DNA from: Platanthera guangdongensis
Taxonomy: Eukaryota > Streptophyta > Magnoliopsida > Asparagales > Orchidaceae
Length of the DNA: 64,000 nucleotides
Assembly (NCBI GenBank): GCA_039583875.1
Contig: CM077149.1
Coordinates: 25,557,194 to 25,621,193, forward strand
Reading direction: 5' to 3'
A program made the position numbers and the translations under genes. The notes beneath the pieces are model-generated. The model was given only the letters and a program-made list of their open reading frames with translations. It had not been told where the DNA came from and did no database searches. Of the stretch, positions 20,609 through 32,819 are shown piece by piece. Numbering within the stretch: position 1 is the first letter of the stretch; each line of letters opens with the position of its first letter.

Positions 20609-22461
20609 TTGTGCCATCCTCCTTCTTGCTACTTGTTGAATGCTGGTTGCTTTATTTTTAATTTTGTTTCCTTTTGCTACTGCCAAGAACTCTCTATTTG
20701 AACTGCTAATACAGGTATTTGGTCCACCTTAAGGACGGTAAACAAAAGGGCTTTCGGGAGACAACCCAAGTTGGACCGTTCGGTCCTATGCTGTATTTTG
20801 AGTTTGGTTTATTTCTTCATATATATATATATATGTCCAGATTTTGTTTGGCTTGCATCCTTTAATCGCAGGTGCAGGAATATTTGAGGTGCGGCAACTT
20901 GGCCGCACTTGGACATCTCATTCCCCGACTGGTATGCTCAATTTTGAGCATAGGTACTTCCTACCCGAGCTATTTTTCCTATTTGGAATGCTTATTTTTA
21001 CTTGTTGTCAACTTTAAGTCTGGGGGGGGGGGGAAGTATTCCTGTGGTCACTACACCGCACTTTCTGTTGCATTCCAGTTTCTTATTTACTTATTTCTTG
21101 TTTTTTTTTGTTGCACACACTGAATCACCCACACGAGTGCGCTCTTACCCACGCGCACAACCCGAGTCAAATTTATTGCTTTTCTGTAAACAGTAAAATA
21201 GTGGTACTGGATTAGGATTTCAGGATTGAGTCGTTCGAAACTCATGCAGTGCTCCTAATCGAATACTCATGGTTTGTGTAGAGTTAGGATAGAACTAATT
21301 TTTCTTTATGCTCATAGATTTATTCTTTTCTGCACACGTAAATATTGTTTGTACTGCTCAAAATCTGAATCTGGGATAATCAAACGATAGTGTAGGAATG
21401 TGTGTAGCCGCCACTAGACTCGTATTGCTCGTGTCGGGGGGAAGGATCGTCTTTCTTGGTGGCTAAGAATTTGCCCTAAGATACTCTCGAAGCATTGGTG
21501 CACGGTTAGTTAAGCGTGAGCATGACGTAGGCCTTCTTTTTGGCTAGTTTGAGCCTTGTTTAGCCATTCCTACCTGTTAACCATTGCATGCCAAATTTGT
21601 GCCTACCCTTCCTTTGATCCAGCTCCACTCACTTTCACCAAGGCCTGAAGCTAAACCCACCTTCGCAATCAAATGCTTGAGCTTCTTTGTATTTACTGTT
21701 TTGCCGAGCTTGTGTTTAGTGTACATTGTTTTTGGGGGTGCTGATTTTATTCCTGTTTGGATTGCTTCATTTGGGGATTGCTAGCGCAGAAAAGAAAACA
21801 ACAGTTTACGAAAATAAAAAGCTGATTCGCGCAATAGAAAAAACAAATATATATATGAAAGAATTGCTTTGAGATTTTGATCCCCATCCTCTTTATTGAA
21901 TTTGGTCGGGTTCAGCCGTGTTCACACCCGGATTTCAAGCTAAGTCTGGGGGCGTGTGCCCCATTCTTTTCTAAGTGGCTGTTTTGGTTTGGGTTGTTTT
22001 CGCTCGCTTTGGTTGCATAGAGCCTTCATGTTTATCGTTGACCACCAAGCCGTTGCCTAAGCCCCATTTCCTCCTACAAGTCCTACTGATTCACGCTTGA
22101 GTCTAACCCGCGCCGTGGAGAGAGTGTGAACGTGAAAGCGTATGGTCCCCGACATTGGTGGATTCCTTTGGAGGTGATCCTGAGTCCCGAACTTTGGCAA
22201 TGCTCACCTTAGTGGCCTGCCTACTTTCTTCCTGCACATGATCGCACGATTCTCCAGAATTCTAATTTTGTGCAATTACAATATTTATTTACGTCTGTCG
22301 AATAGTTTAAACTACGTTGTATAATTAAAAAGTTTTTCTATTATATCTTCTATACTCATGATATATTTGATTTCTCGTCTTACTTCTTTTTGAAATTTAT
22401 GAGCCAGTTAGCTATCTTCGAGTCCATGGAGTGATGATTTGCTCGAGACGTGCAAATGGTT
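20609..22461 (+). other. TE-D internal non-coding region
   Basis: No coding sequence recognised. It carries a G12 run near 21021-21032, a short TA run at 20819-20834 and two internal copies of TAAGTCTGGGGG (21015 and 21941), the same word as the terminal PPT at 22461. In autonomous Athila elements pol would lie in this interval. Confidence 0.7.
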
Positions 22462-22474
22462 AAGTCTGGGGGTG
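22462..22474 (+). promoter_or_regulatory. TE-D polypurine tract
   Basis: AAGTCTGGGGGTG directly before the 3' LTR start; primes plus-strand DNA. Confidence 0.85.
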
Positions 22475-23913
22475 TGATGAGTCCACATTTTACACTAATT
22501 TTTGGACTCATCTGGGCTAGTTTTATCGCCTTAGCACTACACTTGAGAGCCTTTATTGCTTATTTGTGTTTATGTACCTATTTCATGCTTAAGTACACTG
22601 TAGGCCCGCTTCTGTGTGCTTTCTGTGTTTCCATTTTGTTGTTATTCTTTAGCTCTATCTTGGGGATGTGGTGTGCACGTTCTGGTGGCCTTTCTGCCCC
22701 TTCTGCTGGTACAGTGGTCGTGTGCGTGCTCCGGAACTACTCGCGAGACTCCGACGATGCAGGAATACTGCGCACGACCACTGGACTTACTGCGCACGAC
22801 CACTGGTCGTGCGCCACTGTTCATGCGCATTGCACCCCCGTTTTCATAACCCTGTCTCGGTAATCGCACGAGCACTGGCCATAGTGCGCACGACCACTGG
22901 TCGTGCGCCACTGCTCGTGTGCTTATATGCTGATGCTTCTCGTCCAGGTTGCAGGTTTATTTGGAAAAGCCGCACGATCATCGACCTACAGTGCGCACGA
23001 CCACTGGTCGTGCGCCACTGATCATGCGCACTGCTTCTGCTGCCTCCATATATAAGGCCCTGCTCCGCGTTTTAGGTCAACGCCTGTCATTTGCTGCAAT
23101 CGGAGAGTGCGCGGGAATCGCCTTTTCACCTCTCCAGCTGCTCCATCACTTCCACCTTCATCGGGAAGCCATTTCCAACTACTCCGAAGCTTTTTAACAC
23201 TCCGGCGAAGCCCTCGGCCATTGATGACTTCAACTCCAAGCTTTCCTGCAGAGTTGGTGAAGTAGATAACCTAGAGAACGGACTTAAAGGCCTTCGAGGT
23301 GACAGATCGTTGGAACCGGAAGCCTCCTTGGACTGAGCCCGGAAGCGGATTGACAACTCGCTTCTCTGGCCACGACCCGCGGTGGATCTTCATTCTCTTT
23401 TGGTTTACTCCTCTTCCCCTTCCTCTATGTTATGAATGTTTTGAGCAGTGTAATGAACATTTCCATCCCTGAACATCAAGTTTACTTTATAGATAATGGA
23501 ATGTTAGTCTCTTCTTATGCTTGTGAGTTCTGTCTGTAAATGCGCCTCGCTCACCCCACATCCACTTCATTCTTGTGCCTTGTCCGATTGCAATCCACAC
23601 AAGAATGCTGCAATCCATTAGCTTCCCTTCCACTCGCCCAACTGAAGTTCGGCATAGCGGCCGACAAACCCACTTCACCTTGCGAAGCGGTGCCGTCGAC
23701 CCGCATAGCTTTTACTAGTTCAGTAGATCAAACATCCACAATCTCCCTAGTCCGCTATTTCCTTTTTGTTCTATTTTTAACTCTCATAATGATATTCTCG
23801 GTACTGTTGCCGTTCTACGCTAATTGCATTCCTCAAGAGACCGACACTTGGGGATTTATTCCCAAAACTTTATTACTTGTGCAACCGGTGCGCTTGCCGT
23901 ATTGCACGCATCA
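22475..23913 (+). repeat. TE-D 3' LTR
   Basis: 1439 bp, same ends as the 5' LTR. TATATAA at 23049-23055, array at about 22725-23035. Followed by AGCAT (23914-23918). Confidence 0.95.
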
Positions 23914-23918
23914 AGCAT

Positions 23919-25024
23919 CACTATAAATCTCATAACCTTCGGTCCCACTCGGTGAACAAAGCACAGGCGCCGTGGTCAACCGACATTTCAACTTCTCAAA
24001 AGCTCGCATGCACTCCGGCGTACAAACGAACTTCTGCTCCTTCCTCGTCAAAGTAGTGAGAGGTAACGCTATCCGCGAGAAGTTCTCTACGAAGCGCTAT
24101 AATAGCTTGCAACCCCCAGAAAGCTCCGGTCTTCCGCTACCGTGGAAAGCTCGGGACACTCCCGTATCGCAACAATCTTCGCCGGATCCACTGCAATATC
24201 TTCCCCCTCACTATATGACCGAGGAATGCCACTGAGGACAACCAAAACTCGCACTTCGAGAACTTGGCATACAATTGATTCCTCCTTAGAGTCTCCAAAA
24301 CCAAATGAAGATGCCTGAGGTGATCTTCCTCACTCTACGAGTACACCAAAATATCGTAAATGAAGACGATCATAAAATGGTCCAAGTACTCCCTGAAGGT
24401 CCTGTTCATCAAATCCATGAACACTGACTGGGCATTCGTCAGCCCAAACGGCATGACCGTAAATTCGTAATGCCCGTATCTTGTACTGAATGCTGTCATA
24501 GGGATATCACTCTCCCTTATCCTCAGGTGATAGTAACCAGACTAGAGATCCAACTTAGAGTACACCGTCAACCCGACCAACTGATCAAAAAGATCATCGA
24601 TCCTTGGGATTGGGTACTTGTTCTTTTTCGTTACGTTGTTTAACTCCCGATAATCAATATAGAGTCTCAAGCTCCAGTCCTTCTTCTTTACAAAGAGGAC
24701 CGATGCGCTCCAAGGCGACGAACTTGGACGCACAAACACTTGCTCCAACAACTCTTGAAGTTGCACCTTCAGCTCCGCCATTTCCTTAGGCGCTAGCCGA
24801 TACGGAGATCGTGACACGGGCTTCGCACCTGGCACTAGCTCAATAGTGAAATCTATCTCCCGTTGAGGTACGACTCCATGAAGATCTGCGGGGAACACAT
24901 CAGGGTACTCAGCTACCACTGAAATACTATCCAACATAGGCTTTGGATTTGCAACCTCCACTAGTGTAAAGAACAGCTCTGCACCAGCACGAACCGCCTT
25001 CACCACTTGAAGAGCAGACATCAA
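23919..25024 (-). pseudogene. TE-B reverse transcriptase
   Basis: 24542-25024 is open and reads into RT ([31 protein letters not shown]). Beyond 24541 homology continues with stops and small indels. The catalytic FIDD of TE-A reads FIYD here (about 24345-24375), and a TAG follows VYS. An Asp needed for metal binding is thus gone. Interrupted at 23918 by TE-D. Confidence 0.88.
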
Positions 25025-25041
25025 CGTCTTGCCCGACCATT

Positions 25042-25383
25042 TCAGCCCATAAAAGTCATCTCACGACTTGCTCCCAGCTTGACTTCCTTGCGACCGCAAT
25101 CAATATAGGCTTGCTGCTCCGAGAGCCAATCCATGCCAAATATAACGTCGAACTCCACCAACGGTAGTAACGACACTTGCAGATCGAACTCTTGATTCCC
25201 AATGCGAATCTTAACATCGCAGATTTTATCCGCGCGCATCGAACACCCATTCGGTAACAAAACATCCAACTTGTCTTTCGTCATCGAAGAAAGTACTCCG
25301 ATGCGCAATATGAATCCTTCGGATAAGAAGGAGTGTGAAGCTCCCGTATCAAAGAGTGCTCTCACCAAAAACTCATAAATCAA
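25042..25383 (-). pseudogene. TE-B protease region
   Basis: Keeps [17 protein letters not shown] and the [12 protein letters not shown] segment typical of gypsy protease ends. It is out of frame with gag and separated from RT by a small frameshift. Confidence 0.85.
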
Positions 25384-25457
25384 AACAAATCATAAACAAG
25401 CAGTGGTAAGGTAACATATGCATAACAAGTATTTAAAGAAACTTAACTTGCTACAAA

Positions 25458-26336
25458 TTAAACCGTGCATGTCACCACATCCACTTGTTTGATGGCCTCC
25501 TGTTGGCCAAAATTATAAACCCTTGGTTGAGCCGGAGCATAATGGGATGCAGTTGACTCCACCGCCTCGCCCTTCTCTTCATAAGTTGCTCCCAGCTTCC
25601 TCTCGGACTTAGGACGTCCGCTCCAACAGTCACGGGCAAAGTGCCCCGGCTTCCCACAAGTGAAACATGCAACCGAGGTCCGACCCGTAGTCGCCCCAGA
25701 AGCACTGTAAGAAGGAGCTGGACCCGAAGTTCTAGCCTTCTTAAAGAACCTTTGAAAGCTGGACTTTGATGTAGTCGGCACTTTAAACCCAGACTTCTTA
25801 TCACAAAGGTTTTTCTTCGCTTGGACATTCTTCATTTCCTTCTCCAAGGACCGGGACGTGTTGACCAAGGTCAAGAAACCCTGCGTCATCGGCCCGGAGA
25901 GTATTATCCTCAAGTCGTCTCTTAGACCTTCGTAGAAACGGTTGGTCTTACGCTCCTTATCCACGATGGTAGAGCTAGCATACTGACCCAACCTAATAAA
26001 CTCGTGGAGATACTCGTCCATGCTACTCTCTCCTTGTACCAACCTCTGGAACTCATCCAACAAAGTTATCCTATGAGTCGAAGGGAGGTACCTAGCCAAG
26101 AACAGTCTCGAGAACTCCTCCATCGAGATGTCTGTAAGTTGCCTACCTCTCAATAGATGCAGCTCCAAACCCTCCCACCACAGCCTAGTGTCTCCATCCA
26201 ACAGGAACGTAGCTATAGTGGTCATCTGCCACTCCTCCATCTTCGTTGCTGTCAAGTCTCTCGTCACACGGGAGAGCCAGTCTTCAGCTTGAGATGGGGT
26301 TCCCAACCCCGAGAATACCGGAGGATTAAAGCTCAT
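25458..26336 (-). pseudogene. TE-B Gag
   Basis: 292 codons alignable to TE-A Gag from SFNPPVFSGLGTP to the zinc knuckle CFTCGKPGHFARDC. It ends at UAA at the same place as TE-A Gag. The N-terminal about 90 codons (26337-26618) carry stops. The sequence after the stop retains the intron-like segment of TE-A without its GT and AG. Confidence 0.88.
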
Positions 26337-26827
26337 GACATGTTTGAGCTATCTCTCGGTTGCCATCCTTGGCTCCAACGGCTCCACTACTACCTGGTCC
26401 ACTCTTCTCGGCTCAACCTCTGGAAGAGTACCTGCTCCATCGTAGGAGCGGGCTACTGCATTTGCCTTGCAGGTTGTGCATTGATCATGGAAAACACTGC
26501 TTCGGCCACCAATCGTATGGTCTCAGACGATTGAGGTGTTGCAGGAGCATCATTTGGTGCACTACTAGCCTCAGAAACTGGGCATTCCGATGGCCCAGCA
26601 CCGCTTTTGGCCACCTATAGTTGTACGAAACACCGTTAAGCGACCAAACAAAATTGCAAAATGCAATTATAGGAACACGCAGGTTCCTCAAACACGTGTA
26701 TTTTTCATTCCTAAGTGGGCATTCATGGGTTCTTTTGTTGTTATAACGGTGACGCAGACACATGTGCTCACCACCCCTTAAAAGAATTCGCCCACGAATT
26801 CATGTTAAGCTTGACCGAAACCAGTAG

Positions 26828-26837
26828 TCTGATACCA
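26828..26837 (-). promoter_or_regulatory. TE-B primer binding site (tRNA-iMet)
   Basis: Minus strand TGGTATCAGA, three bases from the LTR, as in TE-A. The leader stem-loop and purine block is at 26771-26801. Confidence 0.88.
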
Positions 26838-26840
26838 AAT

Positions 26841-29000
26841 TGTAACTCACCCTATCCGTCGCATAGCATATAGCACTAGGTCCGACCGGGGCCCGACGCC
26901 ATATACCGTAGATAGACCGGGTGGTTACTCAATTGAAACCATCCAACCAATCCAACGTCCTACAGAGAGCATTCTAGCGGAAGCAATTTAAAATTGTTGC
27001 ATTAATAAAGAACCCAACATTAGCATGAATGTCCACTAATACGCCAAAAGGAATGAAGTACAAATACACAAGTATTGTCCTTAAGGTCTTACATTTTCTC
27101 TCCTCTTATTACATGTTTTCCAAACCTCGGCACGCAGGCCTGCCATACATTAATAAAAGAAAACACTCAAAAACTAGGCCTTCGAGGGCCGGCTCAGCAA
27201 CTTGGGCTTTAGCCCATTATTTACCGCTCGGCTCCGCAGCACCTGCAAGCACAATCCACCGCAACGGTGGCAAACCAAAGCAACGGTCAGCCATGCTGAC
27301 CAAATTATAACGATCCCGCCCCCAACTCAGGGCGGCGATGCTCCTTCCCTTCACTTTATTAGCACAACCAAGCAGTATATAAATACATTGCAACACAGGC
27401 GTTGGCACGCACAGCCACACTCCCTGTGCTCTCAGGGCACATTCTTAGTGATAACGGTCTAAGCCCGCCAACTCACCACCTTCCCTAGGACGGCAATCTC
27501 TCGTGAGCATTTGGTCTTTACCCTCCATCTATGTCAACGGTAAGTGCCATGTCACTTTAGGTCTCTTTAACCGAATGACATAGAGCGGGTACGGTTCCGC
27601 CTGACCCGTTGCTGACACCGCAACGTTAATTTAGAACATATGCGCGGGTCAAACTCTCCCGAGTCACAAATTATTTACAAACAACACATAACCCAGTTAT
27701 GTTCAAGTTGGCTCCCAGTCCCACATGATGGCAGAACCACGCATCCGCCCAGCTTTCCGGGTGCACCTTGGACTTAATCCCCAAGGCTTCCTGTTGCAAT
27801 CTACCTCATAGAAAACCGAAAAAACAAACATTCGCACGGAGTCTTCTCCGGCCACTTATGCAACGCAACATCACCGATCCAGACCAACTTGTCCGGGTAG
27901 GCTTCACACATCATGCCTATATCCATTCTCGATTACAGACTCTACATGTACACAACGGGGACTATTTATTTCTACCCGAAAGAACGCCGCAAACTCACCA
28001 CAAACTCGCGAGGGCGGGCTTCCTTATGCACAAGAAGTAGAGCTTCACATGCTCAAGAAGATAATCGTTACCATAGCGTTCTTACTTGGCGCCATGGAAA
28101 TGTAAGCGGATTAAAAGCACCGCACTCCCCTTGCCTCCATAGATCCGAAGTTGGCTCGCAATTTGGAGCTCCGAAGCTCCGCCGGTGACCGGATCTAGGC
28201 TTCTTCTTCCTCCTTTGCTCTCCCCTCTCTATTGACTTAGAAAGAGAACCACTCAAGTAAAATGAGGGTTTCAAAGGCCCAATCACGGGTATATCCCAGT
28301 AGGAACAACCCCAAACCGTCGGATCCCAAAATAAGGAAACGAATGGCTATGATTCGTAGTTGAAAAGTAAAACCTGGGCCGAACACGGCCTGCTACACGG
28401 CCGTGTCCAGGGCCGTATCCCTCATTCGCCGTCAAAATCAACGTGTTAAGAAAATTACACGGGTCCCGACACGCCCGCATTCAACCTGAAATGCCCGTGT
28501 TGCAACTGACACGGCCGTGTGGTTGGGCGTGTGCCCTCATCGACAGAGCCCCGAAAACAACCCGAGACTCACAGGTTCTTGGACACGCCCGTGTCCTATT
28601 TGACACGCCCGTGTCAGACACAAACACGCATGGGCTCCAGGCCGTGTTCATTTCTCGACACTTCATCGAGCGAGGTTCGTTGACCACCCGACACTGACTT
28701 GGACACGCTCGTGCCCTAGGCCGTGTTCCCTGTCTCGACACATCGTTGAGCGAAAATGTCGACTCCCCTGGCCGATCGTCGACATGGGCTCGACATGCCC
28801 TGAGACACGCCCGTGTCTCAGGCCATGTTCGCTGCTCGACGATCGTCGACTCCAAATTTCGTCGACCTCGCGGCCAAATCTTCGACTCGAGCCTGACATC
28901 AACTGGGACACGCCCGTGTCCCAGGCCATGTGCCCCCTGCCAAATACCAGATTTGGCACAAAACGCCACCCGTCGCTCTTTTGAGTTTCGGGGCGTTACA
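26841..29000 (-). repeat. TE-B 5' LTR
   Basis: 2160 bp, TGTAACTCAC...GGCGTTACA, colinear with the TE-A LTRs but clearly diverged, with indels. The array at 28380-28965 uses ACACGCCCGTGT plus TCGTCGAC cores. A GGATATACCC TATA-like word is near 28289-28297. Confidence 0.92.
28380..28965. repeat. Palindromic array in TE-B LTR
   Basis: Degenerate version of the TE-A array: GACACGCCCGTGTC, CGATCGTCGAC and CCTCGCGGCC words, with unit boundaries less regular than in TE-A. Confidence 0.85.
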
Positions 29001-29537
29001 TACCCAATGCTCAGCTAATGAGCATACCAGAAGAAGCGTGAATAACAGAAGCAGCTCGGCCATATGAAGAATCACAATCCCTCCAATACAAAGTAGCCAA
29101 GAATACCTGCAAGAGTGAGATCCGCAAAAATAAAAGAAAAATATACAAAAAGAAATGCTATAACTAAAATATACATGAAAATAAAAGCACAGAAAATGAA
29201 AGATAAGTACTGAGGTTATTATTATCCCAGCACGACTTATTCAGCTAAGGAAAAGGTTCTAGCTAATGGGCATATGAAATAAAAAATGCAAAGGTGACTA
29301 TTCCAACATTTGTTTCGGTAACGGGTACCGATACGGTGATAGAACAGTTACCCCTCTACCTGAATAATAATACCTAATCCTCGCTGGCAGAGGAAAAAGA
29401 AAGTAAGGAGAGGAGGCGCGTTGGTCCTCACTCTTCTCACCACAAAACAAATCCTTGCCAGGCAAGGCATCGTCTACAGGGAGATTGCAGGAGGAGAAAG
29501 TAATCAATGGAGCTTCCTCAACAGAGGAGGAATCAAC

Positions 29538-30131
29538 CTACTCGCAAAAGAGGATGCTATCATCGTTGACTAGAGCTGAAAGCTCCAAGTCCTCCTGAAG
29601 CTCATGCGAAGCCTCAAACCGCCCAGGCTCAGATAAAGAAGGGGGATCAAGAAATAAAGGAGAAGAACTAAAATAATCAGAAATAGGGGGAGTGGTCCCG
29701 ATCTCACTCCTAGTAGGATCCAAACATAGATCATTGTTGGTGTCATATGAGTAAAAGCGAGGGGAATCCGAGAGCTCGAGGTCCTCGGTGGTGGTTTGGA
29801 TCTCCTCGTCTAACAAGGAAGTGAAAACTTCCTCATCAGAAAGGATCTCCTCATCAAAACAACTCGGTGCGTCCACATGTTCCAAGACATAATAATTTCC
29901 ATTAATGAAAATAATATCCTCGTCATACATGTGCACATCCTCAGGCTCAAAATCACAATCTGGCCTAACATCATCAAATGACTCACTAAAAATAGTGAGA
30001 TAATTCTTGCAAAGAAGGCGGAGGAACAACAGCATCAGAGAGAATATGTGCCGGTCCCTCCGGGCGTGAATCAACAAGAGGGGAAGAGTGCATGGGGAGA
30101 GAGGGCGCAACAATGCCCTCACACCGATCAA
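29538..30131 (-). CDS. Hypothetical acidic protein in TE-E
   Basis: 197 codons on the same strand as the element, Asp/Glu-rich (DFEPEDVHMYDEDII, DEEILSDEEVF). No domain recognised. It lies downstream of the zinc-knuckle gag remnant and could be the remains of a Gag C-terminal or accessory region. It may also be a chance open frame. Confidence 0.3.
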   Translation of the reverse strand: MIGVRALLRPLSPCTLPLLLIHARRDRHIFSLMLLFLRLLCKNYLTIFSESFDDVRPDCDFEPEDVHMYDEDIIFINGNYYVLEHVDAPSCFDEEILSDEEVFTSLLDEEIQTTTEDLELSDSPRFYSYDTNNDLCLDPTRSEIGTTPPISDYFSSSPLFLDPPSLSEPGRFEASHELQEDLELSALVNDDSILFCE

Positions 30132-30239
30132 CAGAAAGTCTGATGGGCATATCTGCAGCAGTCCCCCATAGACAAGGTGTTGCTGCTAATATATTATCAG
30201 AATCAGAAGGGGCGACCATTTGAGAGGGTGATAGAGTGA

Positions 30240-30564
30240 ATCAGATACCCGGTTCTTCATCCTCCTCCAACTGGCGCTAAAATTCTGCGCAATCTTTCAA
30301 CACGTGGTCGGTGCTACGACAACACAAACATCATTTTCCATTTCTCCTCGGTCCAGGTGGGACCAGAGAGGAATAAGAAAAAGATGAATGCATAGAAGAG
30401 GAGTGTCCATAAGACCTGGGTTGGGAGCATGAAGTACCATAGAAAGACGGTGCTCCGTACACAGAACCACAAGAATTATGCTCCCAATCTTCAGTGGGGC
30501 ACTCATCGCTACCATGCATATATTCCCCGCACCATCTGCAACAGATATTCATATAAGAATACAT
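30240..30564 (-). pseudogene. TE-E Gag remnant with two zinc knuckles
   Basis: CCRWCGEYMHGSDEC (C-x2-C-x4-H-x4-C) is followed about 60 residues on, after frame changes and a TGA, by CLCCRSTDHVLKDC with the same spacing, then a TAG. Paired knuckles mark the nucleocapsid part of Gag. No full Gag is recoverable. Confidence 0.6.
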
Positions 30565-30796
30565 GGTGCAACAAGAAAGAATTCACCAACAGAAAAATTC
30601 TAAGTAAAAATTAACTACACACTAGTAGAAAAAAGAAAAGGACATCCTGCTGCAGAAAAACTAAAACTAGAAAAGGAACAAAGAAAAATAAGCAGTAAAT
30701 TCTAAAAACTAAGGCAAAAAAAGAAACATGGAATGAACAAATGGAAAAAAGTCTTTGATCTACTATCTCCCTCTCCAAAAAATCACACGACTGTGT

Positions 30797-30814
30797 TCCC
30801 CGGCAACGACGCCA
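30797..30814 (-). promoter_or_regulatory. TE-E primer binding site
   Basis: Minus strand TGGCGTCGTTGCCGGGGA, one base different from the TE-D PBS. Confidence 0.85.
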
Positions 30815-30820
30815 AAAACA

Positions 30821-32642
30821 TGATGCGGTGGCGGTAAGATTACCGTTCACGGCCAAGTAATAAAATGGAGGAGTAGCTTCCCCAAGTATCAATCTCACGC
30901 GGAGTGCAAGTAGGGAACATGGATTTCGCTTTCAGAGAAATGAATGAAAGTGCTAAGTAAAATCTAGGGGTTTGATTTTGGTTTTCCTACACTAAGCAGC
31001 ATCAAACTAGTGCGGGTCGCCGTCACCGCGTCGTTAGGGTGAATTACTCCAAAGAGTAATAGCGTAGACGAACAAACTAACGAGGGTCGTAAACACCTCT
31101 TCGCAACGTGCGCTTCTAGCAGTCGCTAGAATGGCTCAAAAACTTGACTTTCTCTAGCAAGGAGGAAACTAATCAACATACATCATGAACAAGAAATCAC
31201 CGGACAAAACCGTAACAAGACCTTGAATAAAACATGGTTAATAAACCTCAAACATACTAGCACAAGATCAGTTTAAAGTAAATCCAAGAAAAGAGGGGAT
31301 GAAATGCAACTAAGCACTCGAAGACTCTCAAATATTCACGGCCGGAAGCGAGGGTTGTCGAGCCTCGTCCTAGCTTGGTCTTTGGATGGTATCCGGGATC
31401 ATTGAGTGCGATCTACTAAATTCAAATAACCTTTGATGGGACATAAGCATTAATCATTGAGTATTTTTTGAATATATAAGTAAACATATGGTCAACTCTG
31501 CAAGTATTAAATTGTAGGCATAATTAGTTCTCGTGCATTTAAGAAATTAGTCCTCAAATTTTGTTACTTTAAGAAATTAAAGTAACTTCCTTCTTCACAC
31601 CAGGCTTCTTCGTGTTGTAGTTGTTGATTCGGATCAGAGCAAAATGCTTCACAAGTTCTGCAAATAAGAACTCAAACAACACCTTGGAGGTCGGCAATGG
31701 AGAAGGTGACCGGAGACAAAGCTTTTGCAAGCTCTTTGGAGGAGAAAGGGTGGCCGGATAAAACCTCAAAGGAGGAGAGAGAAAACGACAGCTGGAGGAG
31801 CGAGTTCCAGCTCAAAGGGGCAGAAATGGCGGGGGAAAACAAAGTTGACCGGGTCCAGGATAAATTTTCAGCTTAAATAGTAAAAGTCAGAAAAAATGGT
31901 CACGCACGGTCTGGCGCATGACCATGCGTGAACCGTGCGATATTAATAACCAGAAGGCGCCTGAAGAAGAAGAAGAGTTGACCTGTGCGTTTCCTTTGTG
32001 CACGAGTGGTCAGCCCATGTGTGAAGTAATGCACACGGGTAACGACAGCGAGTAGAAATTGCAGGCAACCGGGTGAAATCATGTGTTTTACGTGCACACG
32101 GGCGCTTCTGCATGTGTGTGAAGAAGACGCATGACTAACCATAGAACAGGGAAAAACCCAATAGGCTACAGGAAAATCGTGCATTTCCTTTGCGCACGGT
32201 TCCGAAGAAACCGTGCGTTAACCATGCGTTAAGATCGTCGAGCTAAGTTCGCCGAGCTTAGCTCGAAATTTCTCCTGCACAAACAAAACGCACGATCACA
32301 AAGGACCGTGTGCTAAGAAAACTCACGACCGTGCATTTTCCTCAAAACTTCATTCCAGACATGGGGAAAACGCACCACCTGCACACAATAAAAACTCAAA
32401 AAGGAGGACCCTCCAGCATTCAACAAAATGAAATAAAAACTACTGGAACGAGCCCTGGGGAGCACCAAGTGCATACCACCAACAATTGAATGCGTGATTG
32501 TGCATCCATGGGATTGAAAGGTGCACTAATTATGAAAGTTAGTAGGAATGAAATTTCAATGAAAACAATCGAAAAGTGAAGTGCAAAGTCAGAAATCCAG
32601 CCCAGATGAGTCCGCAAAACCCTATATAAATGGGACTCATCA
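30821..32642 (-). repeat. TE-E 5' LTR
   Basis: 1822 bp. In sense orientation it runs TGATGAGTCC...CCGCATCA. Array of GTGCG/CGCAC words at about 31890-32345; a CTATTTAAG TATA-like word at about 31872-31880 follows it. Its left end is six bases from the PBS. Confidence 0.8.
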
Positions 32643-32818
32643 GTTGTCACCGCATCGAGAGAAGTATTTTCAGATAAAGCTTGTGACAATGGCTAAGCCG
32701 GTATCTAGAGCTCCTTATCAGATGGATCCAAAGGAGTTGGTGGAGTTTCGAAGCCATCTCCAGGAGTTAGTAAAGGCTGGTTTTGTCAGGCCGAGCTCTT
32801 CACCATGGGGAGCTCCAG
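32643..32818 (+). pseudogene. TE-F: gypsy RT scrap
   Basis: Encodes MAKPVSRAPYQMDPKELVEF and RPSSSPWGAP, the start of a Ty3/gypsy RT domain. It is cut on the left by TE-E and stops abruptly after PSSSPWGAP. A different lineage from TE-A by wording. Confidence 0.8.
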
Positions 32819-32819
32819 G

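Larger units (their letters stand above)
16700..23913 (+). mobile_element. TE-D: non-autonomous Athila-like gypsy element
   Basis: 7214 bp with two LTRs of equal length (1439 bp), PBS (18145-18162), a gag-protease frame (18368-20608), long non-coding internal DNA and a PPT (22462-22474). No RT, RNase H or integrase is present, so it depends on another element for transposition. The PBS type and the gag words are those of the Athila/Tat group. It is inserted in the RNase H/RT region of TE-B. Confidence 0.92.
14957..29000 (-). mobile_element. TE-B: decayed Tekay-type gypsy, left-truncated and split
   Basis: Older relative of TE-A on the minus strand. The 5' LTR is at 26841-29000, PBS at 26828-26837, gag at 25458-26336, protease at 25042-25383 and RT at 23919-25024. 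RNase H lies at 15987-16694 and integrase at 14957-15987. It is split by TE-D at 16700-23913 and cut by TE-C at 14957. Stops and frameshifts are spread along it. Its right boundary abuts TACCC in TE-E. Confidence 0.9.
29001..32642 (-). mobile_element. TE-E: decayed Athila/Tat-like gypsy element, partial
   Basis: Minus-strand element of which the 5' LTR (30821-32642), PBS (30797-30814) and part of the internal region are visible. TE-B is inserted at 29000, and the rest lies left of the window. LTR start TGATGAGTCC, the nearby GGACTCATC inverted repeat and the PBS relate it to TE-D. Confidence 0.8.
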
